Assembly (NCBI GenBank): GCA_963747005.1
Contig: CAVVDT010000003.1
Coordinates: 248,001 to 312,000 of the forward strand
Length of the DNA stretch: 64,000 nt
Direction of reading: 5' to 3'
Source: CAVVDT01 sp963747005
GTDB lineage: Bacteria; Pseudomonadota; Alphaproteobacteria; Rhizobiales; Aestuariivirgaceae
Position numbers and translations under genes: made by a program. Below, piece after piece: positions 1 through 8,003 of the stretch. Position 1 is the stretch's first letter. Each line of letters begins with the position of its first letter. The notes under the pieces were generated by a model, which worked only from the letters and a program-made list of their open reading frames with translations, searched no databases and was not told the DNA's origin.

Positions 1-249
1 GTGCGCGAGGGCTCGGTCCTCGGCATGGGCGTCTATCTCGGCCAGTCCACCAGGATCGTCGACCGCGAGACGGGCAAGGTCTTCATGGGCGAGGTGCCGG
101 CCTATTCGGTGGTCGTCTCGGGCACATTGCCCGGCAAGCCCATGGCGAACGGCGAGCCCGGCCCCGGCCTTTACTGCGCCGTTATCGTCAAACGCGTGGA
201 CGAGCGCACCAGATCCAAGACATCGATCAACGAATTGCTCAGGGCCTGA
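1..249 (+). CDS. dapD: DapD C-terminal end (tetrahydrodipicolinate N-succinyltransferase), partial
   Basis: This is the last 82 residues of DapD, which transfers succinyl from succinyl-CoA to tetrahydrodipicolinate in the succinylase branch of lysine/diaminopimelate synthesis. The left-handed beta-helix tail is recognisable from VLGMGVYLGQST, GEVPAYSVVVSG and the C-terminal block YCAVIVKRVDERTRSKTSIN, which are near-invariant in the family. The gene begins before the window, so position 1 is not the true start. DapE, which acts two steps later in the same pathway, lies about 630 bp downstream on the same strand, with one small membrane-protein gene between them. Confidence 0.93.
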   Translation: MREGSVLGMGVYLGQSTRIVDRETGKVFMGEVPAYSVVVSGTLPGKPMANGEPGPGLYCAVIVKRVDERTRSKTSINELLRA

Positions 250-341
250 ACGGGCATTGACTTGCCGCGGCTTCCTGCCGCACCCTTCGTCGTGTGATTC
301 TGCCGACGCGGCGGAATCCCGCTATCGGGGGATATCAACCC

Positions 342-824
342 ATGAACTTTTCCCAGATGTTTTTCAGTTTCGACGGTCGCCTCAATCGCGCCAGGTGGTG
401 GCTTGCCAGCATTATCCTGGCCGTCGTTGCCATCGTCCTCCTGTTGCTTGCCTTCATGATGCTCGGCGTGAGCTGGACAATGGCGCGGGCGACCAGCAGC
501 GGCGGCCTTGCCACATTGGTGGTGACGGCGATCATCGCCTATCCCGCCACCGCGATCATGGTGAAGCGTCTTAACGACCGCGATCGTCCGTCCTGGATGG
601 CGGCGGTGTTCTGGGCGCCGAGCGTCCTGTCGATCCTCGGCGGGCTCTTCGGCCTCACCGAGACCATGGGCCAGATGGGCGGCATGCAGGTGCCGGTGCC
701 GACCACGCTGGGCTGGATCATCAACATAGCCGGCATGATCATCGGTATCTGGGCGCTGATCGAACTGGGCATCCTGCGCGGCACCGCCGGGCCCAATCAG
801 CACGGTCCCGATCCGCTGGCCTGA
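342..824 (+). CDS. DUF805 family inner-membrane protein
   Basis: A 160-residue hydrophobic protein. It begins MNFSQMFFSFDGRLNRARWW, the DUF805 signature in which an N-terminal F-x-G-R-x-x-R-x-x-[FY]W element precedes several membrane helices. I see about four hydrophobic stretches (roughly residues 22-46, 55-70, 88-105 and 122-145) with a conserved VKRLNDRDRPSW loop between helices 2 and 3. The ATG at 342 is preferred over an upstream in-frame codon because the family motif starts right there. No biochemical role is established for DUF805. It sits between dapD and dapE, which suggests co-transcription but not a lysine-pathway function. Confidence 0.85.
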   Translation: MNFSQMFFSFDGRLNRARWWLASIILAVVAIVLLLLAFMMLGVSWTMARATSSGGLATLVVTAIIAYPATAIMVKRLNDRDRPSWMAAVFWAPSVLSILGGLFGLTETMGQMGGMQVPVPTTLGWIINIAGMIIGIWALIELGILRGTAGPNQHGPDPLA

Positions 825-881
825 CAGACGGGGATCGGCGGCTTCCAGTGGCGCGCATTTTCCGCTAAGCCTCACCGCGCC

Positions 882-2057
882 ATGAACGATGCTCCCGATC
901 CTGTCGCGCTGCTCAAGGCGCTCATCGCCTGTCCCTCGGTCACGCCCGTCGAGGGCGGGGCGCTGAGCCTGCTGGAAGGATGGCTGGGCAAGGCGGGTTT
1001 CACCTGCCATCGTCTCACCTTCAGCGAAGCCGGAACGCCGGACGTCGACAACCTGTTCGCGCGTCTCGGCAGCGGCCATCCCCACCTGTGCTTTGCCGGC
1101 CACACCGACGTGGTGCCGCCGGGCGAGGATCGGCTGTGGAGTCATCCGCCCTTCGCCGCCGAGATCAAGGACGGCGTCATCTACGGGCGCGGTGCCTGCG
1201 ACATGAAAGGCGCGGTCGCCGCCTTCGCTTCGGCCGCCATCGGCTTTGCGGCACGGCATGGGCAAGCGCTGCCCGGCTCGATCTCGCTGCTCATCACCGG
1301 CGACGAGGAAGGTCCCGCCATCAACGGCACCGTGAAGGTCCTGGCCTGGCTGAAGGCGCGCGGCGAGGTGCCCGACCATGCCGTCGTCGGCGAGCCCACC
1401 TGCCCGGATCGCCTCGGCGATGCCATCAAGATCGGGCGGCGCGGCTCGATCCATTTCCGCATCACCGCCGACGGCATCCAGGGTCATTCCGCCTACCCTG
1501 AAAAGGCCGACAATCCCATACCGCGCCTTGCCCGGCTCATCGACCGGCTGGCCTCGGAAAGGCTCGATGCGGGCAATGCCCATTTCGACCCTTCAAGCCT
1601 TGCCGTCACCGGCTTCGATGTCGGCAATCCCGCCAACAATGTCATCCCGGCGCGCGCCGTCGCCCGCTTCAACATCCGCTACAATTCCGAGCATACACCT
1701 GACAGCCTCAAGGCCTGGGTAAAGGCCCACTGCGACCGGGTGGGCGCCGAACTGGGCGGCAGCTTTGCCATCGAGACCATCGAGGGCGCCGACTGCTTCC
1801 TCACCGAGCCGGGACGGCTGGTCGATGTGGTCTCGGCGGCGGTCGCCGCTGAGACCGGCATCGCCCCGAAGCTTTCCACCTCCGGCGGCACCTCCGATGC
1901 CCGCTTCATCAAGGATTATTGCCCGGTGGTGGAATTCGGCCCCGTCAACCGCACTATCCACCAGGCCGACGAGAACATTCCCGTTGCCGACCTCAAGGCG
2001 CTGGCGCGCATCTACGCCGCCCTCATCGAAGGCTATTTTGCCGGCATCAAGGGATGA
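882..2057 (+). CDS. dapE: Succinyl-diaminopimelate desuccinylase DapE
   Basis: A di-zinc M20-family hydrolase that cleaves N-succinyl-LL-diaminopimelate to LL-diaminopimelate and succinate in the cytoplasm. The 391-residue length is normal. Metal-binding and catalytic landmarks are GHTDVVPPGE (His near residue 74), GRGACDMKG (bridging Asp), GDEEGPAINGT (catalytic Glu-Glu) and the C-terminal EFGPVNRTIHQADE (His ligand). The dimerisation lid follows the GEPT element. The stop overlaps the start of the next gene by 4 bp (ATGA), so the two are probably translationally coupled. Confidence 0.96.
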   Translation: MNDAPDPVALLKALIACPSVTPVEGGALSLLEGWLGKAGFTCHRLTFSEAGTPDVDNLFARLGSGHPHLCFAGHTDVVPPGEDRLWSHPPFAAEIKDGVIYGRGACDMKGAVAAFASAAIGFAARHGQALPGSISLLITGDEEGPAINGTVKVLAWLKARGEVPDHAVVGEPTCPDRLGDAIKIGRRGSIHFRITADGIQGHSAYPEKADNPIPRLARLIDRLASERLDAGNAHFDPSSLAVTGFDVGNPANNVIPARAVARFNIRYNSEHTPDSLKAWVKAHCDRVGAELGGSFAIETIEGADCFLTEPGRLVDVVSAAVAAETGIAPKLSTSGGTSDARFIKDYCPVVEFGPVNRTIHQADENIPVADLKALARIYAALIEGYFAGIKG

Positions 2058-2617
2058 TGTTTGTTACCGAAGCTGTCAATGCGCTTTCCGGCTCATGTCT
2101 GCTGGCATTGCGCCGGGCCGACGGCTTCGAGCGCTTCAACCTGACGGCCGAAGGCTTCTGGCGTTCGTTCGCCGCCGTCATCATCATTGCGCCACTCTAT
2201 CTCTATGCCGACCGGGTCGATGCGCTCTATCCCGGCCCCGGCGTCGCCCCGGCCGACTTCAGCCCGGTCCTCAGTCTCATTACCCTGGCACTCGAATGGA
2301 TCGCCTGGCCTGTCGTGGTGGCACTGTTGACCTACAGGACCCGCTTCAGCGGCCATTTCGTGCGCTACATCACCGTCTACAACTGGTCCTCGATCCTTGT
2401 CTTCGTGGTGATGCTGGTGCCGGTGGTGGCGCTCGATCTCGGCCTCATCGACACCGCCCTGTCGGCGGCGGCAGGGGCCGTGCTGCTCATCGCCGCCCTG
2501 TGGTATCGCTGGCTGGTGGCGCGCATGGCCCTCGACGTGTCGAGCCTGGTGGCGCTGGTGCTGGTGGTGGGCGATGTGACCTTGAGCCTCGTCATCAGCC
2601 GGCTCATTTCAGGCTGA
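2054..2617 (+). CDS. Conserved membrane protein downstream of dapE
   Basis: A 187-residue protein with about four to five membrane helices: roughly residues 36-50, 75-100, 115-140, 142-160 and 165-182. I know similar proteins only as uncharacterised rhizobial membrane proteins found beside dapE and truA. I see no catalytic motif. The N-terminus (ALRRADGFERFN) is amphipathic and precedes the first helix. The start is the ATG at 2054, overlapping the dapE stop; a second ATG at 2057 is possible. It ends 57 bp before the convergent truA gene. Confidence 0.78.
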   Translation: MMFVTEAVNALSGSCLLALRRADGFERFNLTAEGFWRSFAAVIIIAPLYLYADRVDALYPGPGVAPADFSPVLSLITLALEWIAWPVVVALLTYRTRFSGHFVRYITVYNWSSILVFVVMLVPVVALDLGLIDTALSAAAGAVLLIAALWYRWLVARMALDVSSLVALVLVVGDVTLSLVISRLISG

Positions 2618-2647
2618 ATGATTCCAGGAAATTGAGCAGGATGTTGT

Positions 2648-2672
2648 CTGAAAAGTGGGATCCACCTTTCAG
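2648..2672. terminator. Palindromic hairpin between convergent genes
   Basis: An 11-bp stem (CTGAAAAGTGG / CCACCTTTCAG, one mismatch) with a 3-nt GAT loop sits between the convergent membrane-protein gene and truA, 2 bp from the truA stop. The AAAAGTGGG core resembles a palindromic intergenic element common in Hyphomicrobiales genomes (recollection, not tested). It could terminate transcription from both sides. There is no long T-run on either strand. Confidence 0.5.
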
Positions 2673-2674
2673 CA

Positions 2675-3424
2675 TCATGCTTCAGGCGGATAATCGACCG
2701 CGAGGAGGTAGAGCCCCGCGGCCGGTGCCACCGGGCCGCAGGCGGTGCGGTCCCTGGCTTCGAGGGCGCGCTCCACGTCCCGCGCGGTCCAGCGGCCCTC
2801 GCCGACCAGTTTCAGCGTACCCGCCATGGAGCGTACCTGGTTGTGCAGGAACGAGCGCGATGAGGCGCGGATCTCCACATAGGCGCCGCTGCGCGACACA
2901 TCGAGCCGGTCGAGCGTCTTCATCGCCGTCTTCGCCTGGCAATGGGTGGAGCGGAAGGTGGTGAAGTCGTGATGCCCGACCAGCACCTGCGCCGCCCGGT
3001 GCATGGCCTCGGCATCGAGCGGTGCCCTGATCCACCACACCCGGTCCAGTTCCAGCGCCGGCGGCGGACGGCGGTTGAGGATGCGGTAGAGATAATGCCG
3101 GGCGATGGCCGAGAACCGGCAATGGAAATCATCCGGCGCCAGCGCGGCCTCGATGATGGCGATGGGCTGATCGCGCAGATGCGCCTGGATGGCGGTGCGC
3201 AGTCGCTCGCCCTCCCATGGACGCTCGATGTCCACATGCGCCACCTGGCCTTCGGCATGCACGCCGGTATCGGTGCGCCCGGCCCCGAAAACGGTGATCT
3301 CCTGGCCGGTCAGAGCGAAAAGAGCGGTCTCGATGGCGGCCTGCACCGAAGGCCCGTTCGACTGGCGCTGCCAGCCAACATAGGGCGAGCCGTCATATTC
3401 GATGGTGAGGCGGTAGCGCGGCAT
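2675..3424 (-). CDS. truA: tRNA pseudouridine(38-40) synthase TruA
   Basis: TruA isomerises uridines 38-40 in tRNA anticodon arms. The 249-residue protein has the N-terminal YRLTIEYDGSPYVGWQRQ strand, the catalytic GRTDTGVHAEGQ motif (Asp nucleophile) and the C-terminal SFLHNQVRSMAGTL block that packs against the active site. The ATG at 3424 is chosen because the family start (MPRYRLTIEYDG) lies there; upstream in-frame sequence is non-homologous. In many relatives truA directly follows def-fmt, but here def-fmt lies about 45 kb away (48,962-50,415). Confidence 0.95.
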   Translation of the reverse strand: MPRYRLTIEYDGSPYVGWQRQSNGPSVQAAIETALFALTGQEITVFGAGRTDTGVHAEGQVAHVDIERPWEGERLRTAIQAHLRDQPIAIIEAALAPDDFHCRFSAIARHYLYRILNRRPPPALELDRVWWIRAPLDAEAMHRAAQVLVGHHDFTTFRSTHCQAKTAMKTLDRLDVSRSGAYVEIRASSRSFLHNQVRSMAGTLKLVGEGRWTARDVERALEARDRTACGPVAPAAGLYLLAVDYPPEA

Positions 3425-3455
3425 GGGCCTGGCTTGCGGCCCCGCTGCGCGCCTG

Positions 3456-4382
3456 TCAAGCCTCGCGCTCCTGCCGCTTGTGGCGCTGTTGGCCTTGCGC
3501 CGCCGGCTGGAACCTGGGGGTTGCCTGCGCCACATCGACGACGGGTGCGTCCATGTCGGCATAGAACAGCTCGAAGTCCCTCCGGTAGCGCTCGCGCACC
3601 AGCCTCACCAGACCGGGATCGGCAAACAGTTCCGGTGTCGGCGGTCGCTTGTGGTAGGTCCTGTGAAGAATGCGCAGGCGGCAAAGACGCGGGCCGCCGC
3701 GCTGGCGAATGGTCCGCCTCAACCGCTGCCAGTCTTCAACCACATTTTCGGTACGGCCCACGAAATGCGGCACCAGCTTGCCGTCATGGGTGAGGATCGA
3801 GGACAGGCTGCACAGGTGCCTGCTGATATGGTCGTCGTCGAGGCTGGCAACCTTTTCGATGTATTGCGCAAAACTCATGTCGGAATTGAACCCGCGCAAG
3901 CCGTTGGCGGTCCGCTTTTCGTCGTTGAGGATGAGCTTGTCGAAATAGCACGATGCCACCCGCGAAAAAGGGTTGCGGGTGAAGGTGAACACGAACGCCG
4001 TCTTGTGGTCGCGCAACAGCTCGGCGGCACTGAGCATGCATGCCCGGTCGTCGGGGAGGTTACGCCAGAACTCATCGCGGTTGACATTGCGAACCCGCTG
4101 TTGTTCGCCGAACAGCAGGTCGTGCAGTGACAGCTTGATCGCCGAGTTGGCCGCCTTCGGCACCCTGGCATAGGCGATGGCGTGCTCGGGCAGCAGGATG
4201 AAATCGCGCTCGCGGTTTGGGGAGAACAGTCGCAAGACCGCCTTGTTCAGGAAGTTGACCACGCGAAGTTTGCTCTGTTGCGGTTGCCGATTGCGGGAAG
4301 TTCGCCCGTTTGTAGCGCCTTGCAGGAGATGGCGCCATGCCATATTGACCGGCGGCGCCGCGTTGTGAGGATCGCTCCACAT
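3456..4382 (-). CDS. Sulfotransferase family protein (Sulfotransfer_2-like)
   Basis: A predicted PAPS-dependent sulfotransferase of 308 residues. YARVPKAANSAIKLSL resembles the 5'-phosphosulfate loop (usually PKxGxTS/T, here PKAANSA). FTRNPFSRVASCYFDK is the 3'-phosphate-binding R-[ND]-P-x-x-R-x-x-S motif. No signal peptide or membrane helix is evident. The ATG at 4343 is an alternative start. It stands alone next to truA and points away from argD, sharing an approximately 100-bp upstream region with it. The acceptor is unknown. It is a different type from the sulfotransferases at 53.8-56.8 kb and lacks their shared C-terminal domain. Confidence 0.75.
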   Translation of the reverse strand: MWSDPHNAAPPVNMAWRHLLQGATNGRTSRNRQPQQSKLRVVNFLNKAVLRLFSPNRERDFILLPEHAIAYARVPKAANSAIKLSLHDLLFGEQQRVRNVNRDEFWRNLPDDRACMLSAAELLRDHKTAFVFTFTRNPFSRVASCYFDKLILNDEKRTANGLRGFNSDMSFAQYIEKVASLDDDHISRHLCSLSSILTHDGKLVPHFVGRTENVVEDWQRLRRTIRQRGGPRLCRLRILHRTYHKRPPTPELFADPGLVRLVRERYRRDFELFYADMDAPVVDVAQATPRFQPAAQGQQRHKRQEREA

Positions 4383-4410
4383 TGACCGGTTCGCCCAATC
4401 GCCCTATAAG
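4382..4410 (+). promoter_or_regulatory. Sigma-70-type promoter for argD
   Basis: TTGACC (4382-4387), a 17-bp spacer and TATAAG (4405-4410) make a near-consensus housekeeping promoter. The predicted start is near 4417, about 65 nt before the argD ATG. It begins exactly at the possible start codon of the divergent sulfotransferase gene. Confidence 0.6.
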
Positions 4411-4432
4411 GCAGGGAAAGAACCCGCCAGAG

Positions 4433-4466
4433 ATGCCGCCGCCGGTTGGCGGCATTTTTGATTTTT
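4433..4466 (+). terminator. Terminator-like hairpin in the argD leader
   Basis: ATGCCGCC (4433-4440) pairs perfectly with GGCGGCAT (4448-4455) around a 7-nt loop. It is followed by TTTTTGATTTTT (4455-4466). It lies between the predicted promoter (4382-4410) and the argD start at 4483, so it would be the first structure in the argD transcript. This is the form of an intrinsic terminator used as an attenuator. No leader peptide or competing antiterminator stem is obvious to me. Confidence 0.55.
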
Positions 4467-4482
4467 CGGGGGCAGGTCCAAA

Positions 4483-5664
4483 ATGATCACGCCGCTTCTG
4501 CCGACCTATCAGCGCGCCGACTTCGCCTTCGAGCGGGGCGAGGGCGCCCGCCTGTTCACGACATCGGGCGAGGAATATCTCGATTTCGGCGCCGGCGTGG
4601 CGGTGACCAGCCTCGGTCACGCCCATCCGCATCTGGTGGAGGCTCTGACCGAGCAGGCCGGGCGTCTGTGGCACACCTCCAACCTCTATCGCATCCCGGC
4701 AGGCGAGCGGCTGGCGAGGCGCCTCACCGAAGCGACCTTTGCCGATACCGTCTTCTTCACCAATTCCGGCGCCGAGGCGCTGGAATGCGCGATCAAGATG
4801 GCGCGCAAGTTCCACGCAAGCCAGCACCACCCGGAACGCTACCGCCTCATCACCTTCGAAGGTGCCTTCCACGGCCGCACCCTGGCCACGATTGCAGCCG
4901 GCGGCCAGCAGAAATACCTCGACGGCTTCGGACCGAAGGTCGAGGGCTTCGACCAGGTCGGCTTCGGCGATGTCGAGGCGGTAAAGGCGATGATCGGCCC
5001 TGAGACCGCCGGCATTCTGGTCGAGCCGGTGCAGGGCGAGGGCGGCATCCGCCCGGCCCCCCAGGGCTTTCTCAAAAGCCTGCGGCGGCTGTGCGACGAC
5101 AATGGCCTGCTGCTGGTGCTCGATGAGGTGCAGTGCGGCATCGGGCGCACCGGCAGGCTGTTCGCCCACGAATGGGCCGGCATCGCCCCCGACATCATGG
5201 CCATCGCCAAGGGCATCGGCGGTGGCTTTCCGATGGGCGCCTGCCTCGCCACCGAGGCCGCCGCGCAAGGCATGACCGCGGGCACCCACGGCTCCACTTT
5301 CGGCGGCAACCCGCTGGCCATGGCGGTCGGCAACGCGGTGCTCGACGTGGTGCTGGAAGAAGGCTTTCTCGACCGGGTCGCAAAGGCGGGTCTCAGCCTT
5401 CGCCAGAAGCTCGCCCGCCTCGCCGACCAGTATCCGAAGGTCATTGCCGAGGTGCGCGGCGAGGGGCTGATGCTCGGCCTCAGATGCGTCGTCCCCAATA
5501 GCGATCTGGTGAAGGCCTGTGCCGGCGAGCATCTGCTGGTCATCGCCGCGGGCGAGAGCGTGGTGCGCCTCCTGCCGCCGCTCATCGTCACCGATGCCGA
5601 CATCGACGAGGCCGTGACCCGTATCGAGGCGGCGGCCCGCAAGCTTTCGCCGCAAAGCGTCTGA
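4483..5664 (+). CDS. argD: Acetylornithine aminotransferase ArgD
   Basis: A PLP-dependent class-III aminotransferase that converts N-acetylglutamate semialdehyde and glutamate to N-acetylornithine, and often also serves the succinyl-diaminopimelate step of lysine synthesis. The 393-residue sequence has FTNSGAEALECAIK, the LVLDEVQCGIGRTG Asp element, the IAKGIGGGFPMGA block with Lys near residue 243 as Schiff-base lysine, and GTHGSTFGGNPLAMA. The GGGGGCAGG box precedes the ATG. It is first in the argD-argF-hslO operon; argF starts 10 bp after its stop. Confidence 0.96.
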   Translation: MITPLLPTYQRADFAFERGEGARLFTTSGEEYLDFGAGVAVTSLGHAHPHLVEALTEQAGRLWHTSNLYRIPAGERLARRLTEATFADTVFFTNSGAEALECAIKMARKFHASQHHPERYRLITFEGAFHGRTLATIAAGGQQKYLDGFGPKVEGFDQVGFGDVEAVKAMIGPETAGILVEPVQGEGGIRPAPQGFLKSLRRLCDDNGLLLVLDEVQCGIGRTGRLFAHEWAGIAPDIMAIAKGIGGGFPMGACLATEAAAQGMTAGTHGSTFGGNPLAMAVGNAVLDVVLEEGFLDRVAKAGLSLRQKLARLADQYPKVIAEVRGEGLMLGLRCVVPNSDLVKACAGEHLLVIAAGESVVRLLPPLIVTDADIDEAVTRIEAAARKLSPQSV

Positions 5665-5674
5665 GGAGGCCGTC

Positions 5675-6616
5675 ATGTCCGCTGTCCCCAGGCATTTCCT
5701 GGATATTTCCGATTTTGATCGTCCCCAGCTCGATGCCATGCTGGGCCTGAGCGCCCGCATGAAAGAGGCCCGTCTCGGCCACCCGCAGGGCGAGGTCGAG
5801 CCCGGGCGCCCGCTCGATGGACGCATTCTGGCGATGATCTTCGAAAAGCCGTCCACCCGGACGCGCGTTTCGTTCGATGTCGCCATGCGCCAGATGGGCG
5901 GCGAGACCTTGATGCTGTCGGCCGACGACATGCAACTGGGTCGCGGCGAGACGGTGGCCGACACCGCGCGCGTGCTGTCGCGCTTCGTCGATTGCATCAT
6001 GATCCGCACCTCCAGCACGGCAACACTCGATGAAATGGCCCTGAATGCCAGCGTGCCGGTGATCAACGGACTGACGGACAAGTCGCACCCCTGCCAGGTG
6101 ATGGCCGACCTGCTCACCCTGAAGGAGCACAAAGGCCCCCTCGACCGGCTCACCGTGGCGTGGACGGGCGATAGCTGCAATGTCACCAATTCTTGGGTAC
6201 ACGCGGCGGCGCGTTACGGCTTTGCCATGCGCATCGCCAGTCCCGAGCCGCTGCAGCCCGCGCCCGAGGTGCTCGACTGGGCGGCCGCCAACGGGGCCTC
6301 GATCGCGGTCACCGATGACCCCCACGAGGCGGTCAGCGGTGCCGATTGCGTCGTCACCGACACCTGGGTGTCGATGAACACCGTCGATGCCGGCAACCGC
6401 CACAACCTGTTGAAACCCTATCAGGTCGATGCCCGGCTGATGGCGGCCGCCGCTCCTGAGGCGGTATTCATGCACTGCCTGCCCGCCCATCGCGGCGAGG
6501 AGGTGACGGCGGAGGTGATCGACGGTCCGCAATCGGTGGTCTTCGACGAGGCGGAAAACCGCCTGCATGTGCAAAAGGCCATCCTCGCCTGGTGCCTGAC
6601 GGACGCCAAGGAATGA
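5675..6616 (+). CDS. argF: Ornithine carbamoyltransferase ArgF
   Basis: It transfers the carbamoyl group from carbamoyl phosphate to ornithine, giving citrulline in arginine synthesis. At 313 residues it has the carbamoyl-phosphate motif STRTR at about 60-64, a central HPCQVMADL element and the ornithine-binding MHCLPAHRGEEV block (His267-Cys268). A strong GAGGAGG ribosome-binding site precedes the ATG. The stop overlaps the hslO start by 4 bp (ATGA), so the two should be coupled. Confidence 0.97.
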   Translation: MSAVPRHFLDISDFDRPQLDAMLGLSARMKEARLGHPQGEVEPGRPLDGRILAMIFEKPSTRTRVSFDVAMRQMGGETLMLSADDMQLGRGETVADTARVLSRFVDCIMIRTSSTATLDEMALNASVPVINGLTDKSHPCQVMADLLTLKEHKGPLDRLTVAWTGDSCNVTNSWVHAAARYGFAMRIASPEPLQPAPEVLDWAAANGASIAVTDDPHEAVSGADCVVTDTWVSMNTVDAGNRHNLLKPYQVDARLMAAAAPEAVFMHCLPAHRGEEVTAEVIDGPQSVVFDEAENRLHVQKAILAWCLTDAKE

Positions 6617-7545
6617 GCGGCGAGCCGCCGGCCGACGACATCGTCCTGCCCTTTCTCGTTGCGCCCCTGGGGGTGCGCGGCCGCCTCATCCGGCTGGGGG
6701 CGCTGGTCGACGAGGTGGTGCGCCGCCACGACTATCCGCCGCCCGTATCGGCCTTGCTGGCCGAGACCCTGGCGCTTACCGGCCTGTTGGGCAGCGCCCT
6801 CAAGGTGGACGGAAAGTTCATTTTCCAGACCCGCACCGACGGACCCGTGGACATGCTGGTGGCCGATTATACCGCGCCCGGCCTGATGCGCGGCTATGCC
6901 CGTCACCATCCCGAACGGATCGAAGGCGATGCGACCCCTGCCGGGCTCATCGGGCATGGCCATCTCGCCATGACCATCGATCAGGGTCCCGACACCGAGC
7001 GCTATCAGGGCATCGTGGCGCTGGAGGGCGAGGACCTGGGCGCGGCGGCCCACACTTATTTCGCCCAGTCCGAACAGATCCCCACGCGCCTCAGGCTGGC
7101 GGCCGGCCAGCTTGTCGGACGCGAGGGAACAAGCTGGCGCGCCGGCGCCGTCATGGTGCAGTACCTGCCGGCAGACGGCGGCCTGAGCCCCCTGCCGCTT
7201 TCCAGCGGCGAGGGCGGCGTGGATGAGGTGCATCCGGAAGACGACCGCTGGACAAAGGCCCGCCTGCTGCTCGACACGGTCGAGGATCACGAATTGCTCG
7301 ATCCGCTGCTGGCGCCCGAGCGCCTGCTCTACCGGCTCTTCCACGAGGACGGCGTCAGGGTGTTTCCGGCCGTGGCGCTCAGGCACCATTGCACCTGCTC
7401 GCGCCAGCGCATCGCCGAGATCATCGCCCGCTTCAGCCCGCAAGAGCGCGCCGACATGCTGGAAGCGGGCAAGATCACCGCCACGTGCGAATTCTGCTCG
7501 ACCCGCTACGTCTTCGCGCCCGACGAGTTCGCTGCCGTCGAATAG
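6613..7545 (+). CDS. hslO: Redox-regulated chaperone Hsp33
   Basis: Hsp33 is a cytoplasmic holdase activated by oxidative unfolding. The 310-residue protein ends in the zinc-switch domain, with HHCTCSRQR (CxC) and ATCEFCSTRY (CxxC) supplying the four zinc-binding, redox-sensing cysteines. The N-terminal domain contains ETLALTGLLGSALK and QTRTDGPVDMLVADY, typical of the family. The ATG at 6613 overlaps the argF stop. The argF-hslO pairing is a common alphaproteobacterial arrangement and does not itself imply a role in arginine metabolism. Confidence 0.95.
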   Translation: MSGEPPADDIVLPFLVAPLGVRGRLIRLGALVDEVVRRHDYPPPVSALLAETLALTGLLGSALKVDGKFIFQTRTDGPVDMLVADYTAPGLMRGYARHHPERIEGDATPAGLIGHGHLAMTIDQGPDTERYQGIVALEGEDLGAAAHTYFAQSEQIPTRLRLAAGQLVGREGTSWRAGAVMVQYLPADGGLSPLPLSSGEGGVDEVHPEDDRWTKARLLLDTVEDHELLDPLLAPERLLYRLFHEDGVRVFPAVALRHHCTCSRQRIAEIIARFSPQERADMLEAGKITATCEFCSTRYVFAPDEFAAVE

Positions 7546-7673
7546 GGCCGCCGGTCCACTGCTACATCACATTTCCGACATGTCCTTGCGTGAACTTTGC
7601 GATTGTCGGATCATCCGTCCCTTGCCTGAACTGGTCGCTCGTGCATCAACCCCGAACCGCGAGGAGAGTTCCC

Positions 7674-7925
7674 ATGTTGAACAAGTTCGCCCTGGCAACC
7701 GCTGTGATGCTGGCCACCGCTACACCGGCACTTGCCCATCACTGCCCGCTGGATGCTGCTGCCATCGATCATGCGCTGGGCGTCATGAGCGTCAGCCCCG
7801 ACATCAAGGCGCAGGTGACCGCGCTGCGCGACAAGGGCATGACCGAACATGAGGCGGGCGATCACGCCGCCGCCGAGACGAACCTCGCCGAGGCCATGCG
7901 GCTGCTCTTGAACAACATGAAATAG
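7674..7925 (+). CDS. Small periplasmic protein with signal peptide
   Basis: An 84-residue protein. MLNKFALATAVMLATATPALA is a clear Sec signal peptide with an AxA cleavage site, leaving about 63 residues. The mature part starts HHCPLDAAAIDHAL with a His-His-Cys cluster and then forms one or two amphipathic helices ending EAMRLLLNNMK. GAGGAGAG 6 bp upstream gives a good ribosome-binding site. I do not recognise the family; similar short His/Cys-containing exported proteins exist in rhizobia. The N-terminal His/Cys group could bind metal, but that is a guess. Confidence 0.7.
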   Translation: MLNKFALATAVMLATATPALAHHCPLDAAAIDHALGVMSVSPDIKAQVTALRDKGMTEHEAGDHAAAETNLAEAMRLLLNNMK

Positions 7926-8003
7926 ACCCGGCACCGCTGAGCCATCGGATTTTCGTCGGCAGTTTTTGTTTTTCGACAGGGGCGGGTTGTCGTAAGAGGA
8001 CGT

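Noticed and set aside
4072..6189. 705-codon minus-strand frame across argD and argF
   Set aside because: argD and argF on the plus strand are unmistakable; the antisense frame shows no domain.
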